Shown: positions 11,013-22,951 of the stretch, piece by piece
Layout: each line of letters begins with the position of its first letter
Position numbering within the stretch: the stretch's first letter is position 1
Assembly (NCBI GenBank): GCA_023512835.1
Contig: CM042091.1
Location: 47,135,284-47,199,283, forward strand
DNA: 64,000 bases
Direction of reading: 5' to 3'
Origin: Taxillus chinensis
Lineage: Eukaryota > Streptophyta > Magnoliopsida > Santalales > Loranthaceae
Notes under the pieces: model-generated
Database searches by the model: none
What the model saw: only the letters and a program-made list of their open reading frames with translations
What the model was told of the DNA's origin: nothing
Position numbers and translations under genes: made by a program

Positions 11013-13097
11013 CTAGTGATAGTAGTAACCATACCAGCCGTGCTTCCCGCCTCCTACATAACTCTCTTCTTCATTGCCCATCCCACCCCTGCTATGAATC
11101 CACCACAGTGTATTTGTGAGAGAGTTCCCATTATCATGCCCATTCAAATTCCGAATCTTTTTCAATGCACCTTCTTTGTCGTAGACCCCTTCCAAGGCAT
11201 ACACAAACTCCTTCCAGCCTTCTCCGACACCCTCCCTGTGCAGAGCCGGCAATGCCCACTTAACAAGCTGCCTTACAAACCCAATATCAGAAAACAAAAC
11301 CTCAGTGATTGGTGACAAGGGCAGCACCTGAATCCCCAATCTGCATTCTTTCCATTCCCGAGGAGCAAACCAAAGTCCACTGTCCCGCTTGTTAGCCCAC
11401 AGAACACCCACAGTTCTGTTTTTGCTGGTAAAGTCCTTCTCATACACGTCGTCATCCTCTTTCACCTGCCACCAGGTTTTAGCGGCACCGATTTCCATTG
11501 CTGCTAAGGTTGAGCCAATGGCCACAAGTTCGGGGTCGCCATAGGCCAGTCCCATCAGAGCTGCTGAGTAGTAACCATCTACAGCTTCGCCCGTGTTCTC
11601 CTGACTTCGGCCGTCGGAAAATTCAGTCAGCCCAACGCCCCAGGAGTGAAGTTTCCATAAATCAAAGCATCTCAGCCGAGGGTAATGCGACTCCACGTGC
11701 CCTTTCAAGTTCATAAAATCTGCCATGAGAGAATAGGCCTGAGGCCTGTACTTTCTCCCCCACGCCGGATCGATTCTCACAAGCACAGCGATGGCATAAA
11801 CGAAGTAACCCAAATGGCAATGGTGGTCACCAAAGAGTCCGAACCCAAAATCAGCCGCAGAATCCACTGATCCTTGTTTGGTCACAATCCCACCCCACTT
11901 CTTATCATATAAAAAACCGTTCCCCTGAAAACTCCCATCCAACCATGGCTCAATTGAAGCCTTCAAGTATTCCCTAAGTTTCGGGATCACATCAGGAAAA
12001 GACACCTCTTCTGCAATCAGCACTAGCCTCGCGGCCCTAGCAATCAATTTCCCATAAAAGTAGGACGACGTTGTTGATATAGTTGCTGCATTTAAAGCCT
12101 CAACGTCCTTGCACAGGGCTGTGATAGTTCCAGGAATGGCTTCCTCCGTGATCCCTCTAATGGAAAGCCAAGTCACTGAAATTGGGTCCGATTTTAAGGA
12201 CCAAGAATGCCCGACAACACCCACAAGCTCACCATCAATGCTTCGAATTCTAAAATCATTCAAAACAGTAATTTTGCTATTTTCGGTCGACAAGAGACGC
12301 AGATGAAGAGGGTGAGCCAGCATTAGTAAATCACCGCAACCTAGCTTATCCCATCTGTAATCCAAACGGAAGGGCACTGAAAATTGGGCTTCACCGGAGA
12401 TTGGATAGCACGAACTGTACTGATCAAGGATAGCTTCATGCCTTAACTCCAGCAAAACTGCAATCCGAATTACGCCAGAAAAAATCCCAGAAGTTATCTG
12501 AGATCCGCGGTGAGACAAGTTAATGGGAGAAGATGAATAAATAAGCCATGCCTGGTTATTTTCCAGAGTAACGATGTACTTGGTTTGCGAAGTGTTTGAT
12601 GAAAACGAGAGAATGTCGCCGGTAGTTGACATCGAAACCCCAGCGCCTCCATTAACAGCACAGGTCAGGAAAGGGCTTCCACGGACGAGGAAGAAACGGA
12701 GGTTGGAATTAGGAATGTCCAGAGTGACACTGAGGTCGCTGAAAGAAGAAACAATGTGGGGTTTGTTGGTGCCATTTTGGTTGGCTTTGATTTTAGCAGA
12801 GATGGTGAGATCAGCTTTGAAGATTTGGTAAACGAGAGAATCGTTGGAGAAGCGAGATGGGTAGCAGAGAGAGAGACCGGATGGCGAGGATTTGATGAGA
12901 TATGGATGTATGTATTCGGGCTGGTCGCCATTTCGGAGGACCATGTTTTGGAAGAAGGAGTTTGTTGGGAGAGGGGCGGAGAGGAGGTGGGGAGAGAAGA
13001 AGCAGGAGGGATCGGGAAGGACTTTAGACTTCGTTTCAGGGAAGAGGAAGGCGGAGGAGTCCTTCGACTTCTTGCCGGACGGCGGTACCGGCGACAT
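11013..13097 (-). CDS. Glycoside hydrolase family 81 endo-1,3-beta-glucanase
   Basis: A single open frame of 694 codons with plant GH81 features: LPTNSFFQNMVLRNGDQPEY and IHPYLIKSS near residues 45-70, the catalytic-region motif FGLFGDHHCHLGYF near residues 416-430, and SQENTGEAVDGYYSAALMG near residue 500, with the conserved acidic pair. The family cleaves internal beta-1,3-glucan bonds, as in callose or fungal walls. Length fits plant members (about 650-750). No signal peptide is visible, which is common in plant GH81. The start is the first ATG, followed by SPVPPSGKKS. It lies antisense between methyltransferase exons E2 (9762) and E4 (17689). It looks intact; expression is unknown. Confidence 0.95.
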   Translation of the reverse strand: MSPVPPSGKKSKDSSAFLFPETKSKVLPDPSCFFSPHLLSAPLPTNSFFQNMVLRNGDQPEYIHPYLIKSSPSGLSLCYPSRFSNDSLVYQIFKADLTISAKIKANQNGTNKPHIVSSFSDLSVTLDIPNSNLRFFLVRGSPFLTCAVNGGAGVSMSTTGDILSFSSNTSQTKYIVTLENNQAWLIYSSSPINLSHRGSQITSGIFSGVIRIAVLLELRHEAILDQYSSCYPISGEAQFSVPFRLDYRWDKLGCGDLLMLAHPLHLRLLSTENSKITVLNDFRIRSIDGELVGVVGHSWSLKSDPISVTWLSIRGITEEAIPGTITALCKDVEALNAATISTTSSYFYGKLIARAARLVLIAEEVSFPDVIPKLREYLKASIEPWLDGSFQGNGFLYDKKWGGIVTKQGSVDSAADFGFGLFGDHHCHLGYFVYAIAVLVRIDPAWGRKYRPQAYSLMADFMNLKGHVESHYPRLRCFDLWKLHSWGVGLTEFSDGRSQENTGEAVDGYYSAALMGLAYGDPELVAIGSTLAAMEIGAAKTWWQVKEDDDVYEKDFTSKNRTVGVLWANKRDSGLWFAPREWKECRLGIQVLPLSPITEVLFSDIGFVRQLVKWALPALHREGVGEGWKEFVYALEGVYDKEGALKKIRNLNGHDNGNSLTNTLWWIHSRGGMGNEEESYVGGGKHGWYGYYYH

Positions 13098-13165
13098 TTC
13101 TGGTGAGGAGAGGACGATGGTATAGGCTGTGGCGACTCTGGGTGAGGTGTTGGCCGGTGAGTTCT

Positions 13166-13181
13166 GCTATTTATGAATATG
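13166..13181 (-). promoter_or_regulatory. Possible TATA element of the GH81 gene
   Basis: The minus strand reads TATTCATAAATAG about 75 bp before the ATG. It is the only AT-rich hexamer-type candidate in the GC-richer upstream stretch. Confidence 0.35.
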
Positions 13182-13552
13182 GTGGGTCCGCTGGAGTAGT
13201 CAACGAACAGTCGTAATTATCCCAGAGTTGTTCCTCCCGTAGCAGACGAGTTTTCGATTCCTGCATTTAATTGATTGCCGGGTTCCAAGCAGCAGACCAG
13301 ACTGTTGGCAGAACCGAGGGGCTGGTGGCGGCTGGCACGCTTCTCCATCATCGGGCTGAAAAAAAATTAGAAAAATTAGAAATTTGTATCGGCACAGTTT
13401 TGGAATTGAAATTTGTATTGGGACACCAAACGCCGCGTCTCCGATCTTTGCTCCAGCCTGCTGCAAGGAGATCCGCTCTGCCACCTTGAAACTGTGGGTA
13501 GTTCGGCGATTGGATGTAGTCGGTCGGTATGAGTTTTGTTTTTTTTTTTTAT

Positions 13553-13790
13553 ATATTCTTTCTACCCGAGTTTTCGAATCCCCCGCTCGCTTTCTGAACC
13601 ACCACCACCATAGCCGCCGCTGCCACCTCCATACCCGCCACTACCACGACGGTTACCGCTTCCGCCTCCGCCTCTTCGAGACTGAGCTTGCTCCCGTCGA
13701 GATCCTGGCCGTTCATGCCATTAATGGCCTTCTGATCTCCATCGCATATTTGGTGCTGAAGGTAACAAACGTAAAGCCCTGTTTTTTTAA
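13553..13790 (-). pseudogene. Glycine-rich RNA-binding protein (GR-RBP) fragment
   Basis: The minus strand decodes the end of an RRM: FVTFS near RNP1, then AINGMNGQDLDG. In the next frame it continues EQAQSRRGGGGSGNRRGSGG and YGGGSGGYGGGG, the glycine-rich tail of GRP7/8-type proteins. Residues between QDLDG and EAQ (usually RNITVN) are missing and the frame shifts there. The N-terminal RRM half is absent. It lies 0.45 kb upstream of the GH81 gene and is clearly a relic. Confidence 0.75.
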
Positions 13791-13859
13791 TCATCCGGGT
13801 ACGGGTGAAAAACATTTTACCCCTTTTCAGTGCAACCGAAGGCCGACGAGTGTGTGTTA

Positions 13860-15480
13860 GACGCCGGTTAATTTTAGTTACATAATTAATATATATATTT
13901 AAAAATAATATGTAAATAATAATAATTATTATTATTATTATTGTAACGTGTTTATATTTAAAAATAATAATAATATTTTAATATGAAATATAAGTATATG
14001 TATAATTAAATTTAACTTTAACCATTTAAATGAAAGATTTATTTTTAAAAACTTTATATGTACTAAATTTATTTTAAAGTTATAAATACTTTTAAATAGT
14101 AGTACAAATTTGAATTCAAATTAATTTATATGTTAAGGAAAACAGTATAAATATATAACTAAAACAAGTTATATATATAATTAAAACAAATTATATGTGT
14201 AATTATTAAAGCCAATGGAATAAACTAGTTAAACCAATCAATATTTGCATATAAGTGATCACATTTATATTTGATAATAATCATTATGAGTATCAAACTA
14301 ATTACTATTGTATGATTAATTAATAAGATTAGTTATAATTATAAGTATAAATTATGATCATATATATGAACTAAATAGTATATATACTTATCATATCAAA
14401 TATATACACACTTAATAGTTAATCTCATACGAAAAAAAACATATATATGGTTGTTTTACTTAGACTAAATAAAACAAGTTATTAAAACACAATTAGTTGA
14501 ACTAATATATTACTTATAACATAATTAATACCTTAGTGATATGGTTATACAATATATTGATATGACTATTATATTACTTATAATATAAGTCCTATGATAA
14601 CTATGATATATAATTATATTACAATGGTTATCACTTATTACTACTAATAATTAATCAATACTATTACTTAAAACTTATTGATTATAAGTATATGAATAAG
14701 TAATAACTATATATATTGTTATAATCACTATATATATTGTTATAACGAGGTTAAGCCTAAAAAGTATATGACCAATGTTATAATTACATAATAGGTTACC
14801 TTGACTAAATAACCAAAGTATGATTATACCTTTTGATTATTAACAATATACTCTTGATTATTAACAAAAAAAATGTGATAATTAATTTAACTTATTATAC
14901 ATTAATTGAAAACTTGAAATAAAGTTATTATTTATAGGCCACAATTTCCATACTTAATCTTATCTAATGGTAATTTTTATCCCAATAGTACTTTCAAGTT
15001 TCAATTACTCTAAATTTTATTACGAGCATAATAAAAAATAAAATAGACCCGTAAGTAATTATGAGTCATGCATGGTGAGATTGAGTTTTGACTTTTAATA
15101 ATAATTATTTCATTTTTGAGTTAAAAGTAATAAACCATGTAAATAATATTATTAGTGTAAATATTAATGCATTGCTAGATCAAATAATATTTGATTGGAT
15201 CACCAAATCATAAATCAATCTATTAATAAATTTAAAACTAAATTTGAATATAATTATTTATACTTTATATTAAAATATTATTAATACATTTATTTATTGT
15301 AATATAAATATGTATATACACATACACGTGTTGTAATTACTACTATTTTGGAAATAAAGATATATACTCTTTTATCATCATCATCATCATCATTATTATT
15401 ACTATTACTACTAATATTATTTATATATTATGTTTTAAATACATATACTAATTACATCAACATTTTAAACAACAACTATA
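13860..15480. other. AT-rich DNA without recognised genes
   Basis: Extremely AT-rich, with short TAT/ATT and TCATCA microsatellites (for example 13919-13942 and 15376-15400) and a doubled CTATATATATTGTTATAA at about 14707-14746. No conserved frame and no match to the other repeats here. Confidence 0.6.
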
Positions 15481-16423
15481 CAATATAATGGTTAGACCTT
15501 TATAAAGGAGGTCATGGATTTGAGTCCCCTGCAATGATTTTTCTAGGCAAGGACAAGGTGACGAGGATTGGGTAAGGATTCTATAACGTTGTGAGGATGG
15601 GCAATTCTCGTCCTGTCCGATCCCATTTCTATCCTAACATGGACCTCACAGATTTTGGCATTGAGACCTCCCTGTAAGTACTAAAGGTGTCCTAAAGTGA
15701 CCACTCATCAGTGACCCAAGCAAGGCCTCCAATGAAAGTCTTGTACAATATTTGAGCGGCTATGGACGAACCCTAATATTAGAAAAACAACAACAAAGGA
15801 AACAATGACTCAAGGAAGATGATTATTTTGTAGGATTGAGAGGTAGCAGACAAGTTTGTAAAGACTTGTGTATGTACTAGTGATATGCCATATTTGGTGA
15901 GAAGGCAAAGGAGAAGAAGATTGAGAAATTTATAATCAAGGTCTTTTACAATCAGTTTTGGTTTTGTTGATTTTAATAAAAAAAAAAAGTGAATAAAAAT
16001 GCGATTGGCCGCTTAAGTCATAGTATGATTGCTCATTAGCTGATGATTTTTTTAAAATTATTACATAATTTTATTATGTAAACATAATAACTGCTACATC
16101 GGCCAATTTTAGAACAAATAAGGTTTTAGTTACATTAATCATGCCCTTGGTCTTATTCATATTTTAGTTTAATTTGATGCAAAACATAAAAAAGAAAATG
16201 AAAATTCTAATAGATCAAATCACATGGAATAGAAATTAAATAAATCTTTTAAAAGAATTATATGGTATTTTAGTTGCAATTAGTATGGATAGATTGTTGT
16301 TTTAAAATAAAATTATTTCAATTTACATTTCAAATCTGATATTGATGGATTACTATTTTTTTGTTTTTCTAATAAATACAAATTTTGTGTTATTTCACTT
16401 GAATTTGATATTAGTGTAATATG

Positions 16424-16843
16424 CAGGGTCGGGGATTTTAGTAGCCCTAAGCGAAATCTAGTAGGGGGGCTCTTGTTCCCAAGTGGTTGATAGAGAAAGA
16501 GTTAAGATAAAGGTCTTGGGAATGTTCCTGAAAATGTGATGCCAATGAAAAAGCCTAAACATCTTGACGAGAGAGATTGGCCTACTGCGAGAGATGAGAC
16601 TATGAGAGGCTGAGTCATTGTCACTGACTCTAAGGCCTAAGAGAGATCGAGATAGGAGAGAGCTTGCGAGAGTCTGAAAGTGAGAGAGACGAGAGAGACT
16701 AATATAGAGTAGCAATGCCTTGTAGTGGAGACGAGAGAGGTAAAGAGTGAAAGACAACAGAGCGAAAGGTTGGATCAAAGATCCTCCAAAATTTGAGGCC
16801 TCAAGCGGATGCTTTATCTTGCAAAAGGGCAGGGCGAGCCTTG
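16424..16843. mobile_element. Non-autonomous hAT-like DNA element (420 bp)
   Basis: The element starts CAGGGTCGGGG and ends GGGCGAGCCTTG, imperfect inverted ends of the hAT type. It is flanked by a perfect 8-bp direct repeat GTAATATG (16416-16423 and 16844-16851), the target-site length expected for hAT elements. The left end (GCCCTAAGCGAAAT) recalls common plant hAT relics. No transposase is encoded, so any movement would have depended on a helper. Confidence 0.8.
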
Positions 16844-16851
16844 GTAATATG

Positions 16852-17680
16852 TTTTTTATTACATTATTTAGAAAATATGAAATTTTAATTTAGATATTAT
16901 TTTCAAATTGTATTCAATATAGATAAATTAATAGAAATATCGTGTTTTACAGGGTGTAATTTTATAAGGTTTTTAATTCTAGTTAAGCTTGAATGGCGTA
17001 GATTAAATTATGTTTTATAATGCTCTAAAATCAAAATTTAATTAGGGCGAGTGAATTGGGCTGTTGCCAGAAAAAGATTGGGTTGGGCCGACAGTAGTAT
17101 AATAATTAATTAGACGCGAGTTCGCTATGTGCAATACTCCCATCGGGAAGGTACAGTAAAGCCGTGACAGTCTTTATTACTGAAGCTGGCTCTACAACAT
17201 CGACCCGAAAGGGACATTCGATAAAATTGGAACGATACAGAAAAAATTAGCATGCAATTCAGGCTTATTAAACTTTCAGAATTCGGTATGTCTCTCACAT
17301 AGATTTCTTCTGCATAAAAACTATATATATAGTTACTAGTTCGCATCTAGAGAATGGAATGATATTTTGCCTTTGAATCTGGATGTTATTGTCAACTAAT
17401 ATGCTCTGAAGCTTGTGATTTTCATGTTGTCAGAGTATGTTTTGGTTGCTTTTCAAACGAAAAAACAAAAGACCCAAAAAAAAAACTAGTATTATCAATA
17501 TGGGATATCAACCGTTTCCTGTAAACAACTCTCAATTTTCTTTTTGTGGCGGTAGTGAAAACGGAGTAGAAGAATAAAACGACATACTATCATGCAATTA
17601 TCTCAAAGTTTCATTTGGATTGTAAGCAATTATCTAAAGGTTTCGTTAATTGCGTCTTTTCAACTGAGTTACAATTTTTA
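16852..17680. other. Intergenic, no gene seen
   Basis: No conserved frame. From about 17585 the sequence joins methyltransferase intron sequence (AGTTTCATTTGGATTGTAAG), also at 39015. Confidence 0.55.
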
Positions 17681-17688
17681 TTTTTCAG

Positions 17689-18060
17689 TGTTGGGTTCAG
17701 ATGTAATATCTACAATGAAGGAGCAGTGGTGGATGTTTTGGCCACATTGTCGCAGCTATATGGTTCACATATAATAGTACTTTTAGCAGGAGAACTTCGA
17801 AATGGTAAAAATTTTCAAATTTCAGATTTCACACCCTTGAACCCCTTGCTGAGGTGAATATTTATTTACTTGTTTGGAAGATACCGCACTTGAATACTTA
17901 GAAACTTCAGTGAAGAACTTCATGGTTGGGTGAGTAACTCAGGCACAGCGGCATCCAAATTATCATGGCCCCGCGTTAGGCTGTACTATTCCCTTGAGTC
18001 AATGAGTATTTACCTCGTACCTTTAACAGCAAAGCTATAAAATTCATATGCAGGGCCTGT
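17689..18060 (+). pseudogene. Methyltransferase exons E4-E5, fragment 4
   Basis: E4 (17689-17804) follows a good acceptor TTTTTCAG and ends before GTAAAA. It encodes the EGAVVDVLATLSQLYGSH segment but has a 2-bp insertion after GTAAT, shared with the copy at 39097. E5 (from 17881) reads DTALEYLETSVKNFMVG and then stops at TGA, where the 39289 copy has CGA. It is probably the far end of the unit whose E1/E2 lie at 8560-9762, with the GH81 gene between. It converges on peptide gene B. Confidence 0.8.
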
Positions 18061-18955
18061 ACAGTAAATTTCTAAACAAAGTTTCTACGGTAACCGAGTT
18101 GAACCAAACCAAACATGTAGGAATCAAATTAACTGCTCAACCAAAGAAGGTTGCCGGCAATCTCCTTCCCGACGGCTGACATTACGAGCTCCATTCATGA
18201 CTTCAAGTTCACAGTGATCCTCAAGTTCTTCTCCGGCCGAGCCGACCTTGTGGTGATCCTTTGGAATTAAGCTTGGATGGGCTTTCGAAATTAGCTTGTC
18301 GTGTTTAGGGAGTTTGAATAGCCTTAAGTGAAATCCACTAGACGAGGTACTTTGTCTTTTTACATGATATTTTACTTACTATTTTTTTAAAGGCCTTCCA
18401 CTTTCTTTGGTTTTTATTTTGTTTTTTTTTTGTTTATTCTATATATTAAAAATTAAAAATCCGTGCTGGCCTTAATTGTGGTCCTTAATAATTCACATCA
18501 TTATTATTTTAAGTTTTTAACCGATTAATAAGGGGAGAATTAAAATTGTCCCAAAATAAAGACTTCAACGATGAAATTGATCAAAACAAAATTCAGAATA
18601 AAAGTAGAGACTTCGACGATAAACGGGCAAATTCGATACCGCGTATTATATTAATAAACACGATCAGCTGCTGGAACCAAATCCAGCATAATTTTTGTAC
18701 ATGAATACACACATGACACATAGCAGTGGTGGGTTGGTGTGGTTCCACTGCCATTATTTTAAAACACGGAGCATGTATTATTATTATTGTTGTTCCGAGC
18801 ATCCAACTTATTTGACACACGTGAGGACTACCCCCCATAAAGGCCGCAGGGGTGAGAGGTAACCTCACCCTGAGGCCTGAGGTAACCATATCTAGTCTAG
18901 CATATAGTTCGTTATATCACACGCGTCACGCGTGCGATCGCATGTCTTAAAATTT

Positions 18956-19496
18956 TCAAGGTTGCGGTGGACGGCGTGGGGCTTCGCGACATTTTCCGTA
19001 AGGTAAGCATGGGCGCCGGGGCTCCGGCCCCGGGAGACATCTTTGGTACGGTCCGGGTCCGCAACCGCGGCCCACGCGCTGCCCTGGTGGGATGGTTATA
19101 GTGCGGCCCGGGCCAGTCACAGCACCATCTCCTTTCTTCGCAAATTCTTCTGTGCCATAACTCAACATCAATTACACACAAATATTAATCGTTAATTGAT
19201 CTGTGGCATTAACTAATTTTCAAAATCTGCAAACGCTAGTTATAGAGCTACTTATTAATATATATATACACACATCTTTGGGAGAATGGTCAGCTAGTTT
19301 TAATTTCTGAATGGAGTGTGAATGCCAGTGTAAAACTTTTACTAGCTACCTGCGCTGTGTCTCCCCAACACACGAGTCATTATAAATTCATCTCACCTTT
19401 CAGAGCAGGGGGGTCACGAGCAGCAGTTGAAAATGGGAGAAGGAGAAGGGAAATCAGAAGGAAGCTCATCATCACAACAGAGATGGATTTCTTCAT
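18956..19496 (-). CDS. Secreted Cys-module peptide precursor, copy B (2 exons, 97 aa, two modules)
   Basis: Exon 1 is 19496-19397 (MKKSISVVMMSFLLISLLLL, STAA, RDPPALK), with donor AAAG then GTGAG. Exon 2 is 19149-18956, entered in phase 1 after GCACAG. The mature part starts EEFAKKGDGAV, contains ITIPPGQR, then GCGPGPYQRCLP (a stretched C-x7-C pair) and PCLPYGKCRE, and ends APRRPPQP. The second-exon product is rich in Pro, Arg and Gly. The frame is intact, while the methyltransferase next to it is dead. Function unknown; secretion is inferred from the signal peptide only. Confidence 0.7.
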
Positions 19497-19576
19497 GGTG
19501 ACAAGGCCGTACTTAATTATGACAGCAAGCGTGTTGATTGCCTCCGCTTTCAATTCTTGAGCCACCCCAGCCGGGC

Positions 19577-19591
19577 TTTTATATATATATG
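19577..19591 (-). promoter_or_regulatory. TATA box of peptide gene B
   Basis: The minus strand reads ATATATATATAAAAGCCCGG about 80 bp before the ATG; the core TATAAAAG is extended by extra TA units relative to copies A and D. Confidence 0.65.
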
Positions 19592-19799
19592 GTGGCCTCG
19601 GCTTCTATCTAAAGCCAACTTAACATTCAATCTAATTGAATGAGTGGAAAATCCTACCCCACATGCTTTTCTATTGATAATCAGGAGCACTTTCCAGCAA
19701 GACGTGGATGCAATGCAACTTCCAACTTGCAAGTAGACCACCTCGAAGACTTCAACAGTGACTCAGATAAAGTGCACCCATTCGTTTATATCCAATTCT

Positions 19800-20950
19800 A
19801 TCCGAATTTTAAATTAATTTATTTTTTATATTTTATATATACATATATATATATATTCAAATAAATTTTTATACTAAACCTTAAATGAAATATATTGACT
19901 ATAAAAATAAATTATCTAATTTTCATATTTTAATATAATATTTTATATTCATAAAGTGTATAAAGAACATATAATTTAATTTTATAAATAATATGCTTGA
20001 TTATAAAAAACCAAAACTATATTTTATTTATTAACTTAAAGTTTTAAAAATTTAAGAATTTATTAATTATAAAAAATCCAACTTTGAATTTTTTTGATCA
20101 TTTATAATAAACATTAATTCTAAAAATATTTGTCATTATTCTCTTCTCTTGTTTTCACTTGGACTCTTCAACGCTTTCGAATTAAGTTAAAAGAGTTTTC
20201 TCATAATTATGATGGATTTTGACTTAGATGAAAACTAAAAAAAGAAAATCGTTTTATAGTCATTATCAATCAAAAAATGGTGTGATTCAAAATTTTCCAT
20301 TAAGGTTAGTAAACACGAAAGGTTTACTATACCAGAATTAGGTTTTAATTACACGTAAGGTAACTCCTAAAAATTGATATCTATTTTAAACAAGAGAGGT
20401 TTTACTTAATTTTACAAAACTTAGTTTACAATTAGTGGTGTAACCATGCATTCCAAATGGTGAGAAAGTAGAAAACAAAGCCTTTTCTGGTCTTTTTTTT
20501 TTTACTTAGAAATGATCTAAAGGCTATGTAATAATTCTGTATTTGAAATTTTGGGAGTTAGCCATGTAATAGAATAAATATTTAAAAATAGAAATATTAG
20601 TACGATGACATGCATCAAAGGGAGACTTTTAATTGTGAGTAAGTCCGATTTAAGGTCGAAGCTTCAAAAAGCTAATTTTGAAATTTTGTAGTGTGGTCGG
20701 ACGACATTATGTTTGAGTCATTATTTGAGGATTAAAATATCTTAATGGTGATGAACTAGGTAAACAAAACAATTTGATAGTAATTGAGCTTGATTTGAAG
20801 TCGAGGTCTTGTGAGAGTATTTGTGATATTTTAAATGGGAAAAATATATAAGGGGGTAAATAGTGAGAGGAACCCTATGCTGAACTTGTTCATGAGGTGA
20901 GGGAGAGAGCTTTAAGAAGAGAAGGATTTGCAAGGGGGAAGAGGTGTAAT
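19800..20950. repeat. AT-rich duplicated segment (third copy)
   Basis: Matches 3925-5000 and 29730-30840 in order, with more divergence. No gene seen. Confidence 0.7.
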
Positions 20951-20954
20951 TACA

Positions 20955-21800
20955 ACACTTTTAGGTGCCCAAGTTATTCTAATTGACCTACCGAATAGAC
21001 CAAGGCTTTTGGAAAAAGAATATTGAAGCTAATTTGAGTTGTGAAGGCATATGGGATTATAAAGAGTGGAGAGATGGTCCTGATCAAACACTAAATGATC
21101 ATTTGTCCGATTATGGTAAAAAGCCTCATCAAAGTAAATATACCTTTAGATGTACTCTTCCCTTGATAGACAATGATGAATTCTGTAATCATATCATTTA
21201 TTGGTTTTCTACTGCATGAAATTGATTTTTAACGTTGGAGAAAGTCATGAGGTAGAAATCCAAAATTTTCAAATAAATATTGTAATTTTTATTTTCCAGA
21301 GAAAATGTCTTTGTGAGATTATCAGTGTCAATAACATTAGTTCACTTAAAATTACAAGAAACAAAGTTACATTGTAATTGAGTCATAAAGTTTTATTTGG
21401 ATCGTAAGCAACTATCTAAAGGTTTCGTTAATTTCTTCTTTTCAACTCAGTTATAATTTTTAATTTTTAGTGTTGGGTTCAAATGTAATCTACAATGAAG
21501 GAGCATTGGTGGATTTTTTGGGCACATTGTTGTAGTTATGTGGTTCACATATAATAATTTTTTAGCAGGAAAACTTTCAAATGGTAAAATTTTTCAAATT
21601 TCACATTTTACACCCTTGAACCCCTTGCAAAGGTGTATATTTATTTACTTGTTTGGCAGATACTATACTTGATACTACTTAGATACTTCAGTGAAGAACT
21701 TCAACCAATCTTGTAGCTCAGGCACAGCAGCATCCAAATTATCATGGCCCCCGCGTTCTACCATACTATTCCCTTGGGCCTTGGGTCATTGAGTATTTAT
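20955..21800 (+). pseudogene. Methyltransferase exons E3-E5, fragment 5
   Basis: E3 (about 20955-21115) decodes LLGAQVILIDL, then after the shared GGAAAAAGAA frame break NIEANLSCEGIW and DGPDQTLNDHLSDY. E4 (21471-21583) follows TTTTTAG and reads VLGSNVIYNEGALVDFL, but TAG replaces the following CAG (leucine-rich part). E5 starts at 21660 after TTGGCAG. This copy keeps all three acceptor sites, yet it has stops and frameshifts. Confidence 0.8.
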
Positions 21801-21949
21801 CTCGAACCTTTAAGAAAGCTATAAAATTCATATGCAAGGCCAAGGCCCTGTAAAATTTGTATACAAATTTTTTAGGATATCCGAGTCGAGCTAAATGAGT
21901 GTATATAGTGACCGAGTGGAACTCATGAGTTGTTCGTTTAATGTAGAAA

Positions 21950-22282
21950 TTTAATTTTTTTTATAATTTAATAAATTTATATTAACTATAAAAGTACAAA
22001 CTTAAAAGATAATTTATATTGTTATTAATTTTATAATTTATATAGTATAATTATATATTAATGTATTACCAAGTGGAAAACCAGAAAATATATGCTGTAT
22101 AGAAACTATAATTTATAAATAAATATAATTATATTACATATATAAAACATCAGTAAATTACATTTATAAAAATTTATAATTAATTTATATGTAATATTAT
22201 GACTATGATTATAATTATTATAATTAATATTATAATGATTATAATACTATATTATCATTAGTCAATTATATACATGATTATA
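21950..22282. other. AT-rich linker, no gene seen
   Basis: Only AT-rich sequence with no match to the other units. The peptide-C unit starts abruptly at 22283 (AGACGAGGTACTTTG), the same point at which unit D starts (27827). Confidence 0.6.
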
Positions 22283-22951
22283 GACGAGGTACTTTGTCTT
22301 TTTACATGATATTTTACTTACTATTTTTTAAAAATTTTTTAAAGGCCTTTCAAATTTGAAGGCACACCTTCTTTGGTTTTTTTTTCTATATATTAAAAAT
22401 TTTAAAATCCATGCTGGCCTTAATTGTGGCCCTTAATAACTCACATCATTATTATTTTAACAAATTAATAAGGGGAGAATTAAAATTGTCCCAAAATAAA
22501 GACTTCAACGATGAAATTGATCAAAACAAAATCCAGAATAAAAGTAGAGACTTGGATGAACGGGCAAATTCGATACTGCGTATTATATTAATATTAATAA
22601 ACACGATCAGCTGCTGGAACCAAATCCAGCATAATTTTTTCAATGCATTATTTGTCCACGATTGTTCATTCCACCGGGTCGTACATGAATACACACATGA
22701 CTCACGACACATGACGTACACATAGCAGTGGTGGGTAGGTGTGGTACCACTGCCATTATTTTTAACACACGGAGCATGTATTATTATTATTGTTGTTCCG
22801 AGCATCCAACTTATTTGACACACGTGAGGACTACCCCGTAAAGGCCGCAGGGGTGAGAGGTAACCTCACCCTGAGGCCTGAGGTAACCATATCTAGCATA
22901 TAGTTCGTTATATCACGCGCGTCACGCGTGCGATCGCATGTCTTAAAATTT

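Noticed and set aside
11498..12831. Several + strand frames inside the GH81 gene
   Set aside because: They are shadows of the long minus-strand frame.
15487..15790. Possible tRNA-derived SINE (GGATTTGAGTCCC resembles a B box)
   Set aside because: Only one weak Pol III box, no A-rich tail or target duplication, and no second copy in the window.
17125..17346. A 73-codon minus-strand frame
   Set aside because: No signal, no domain and no conserved copy.
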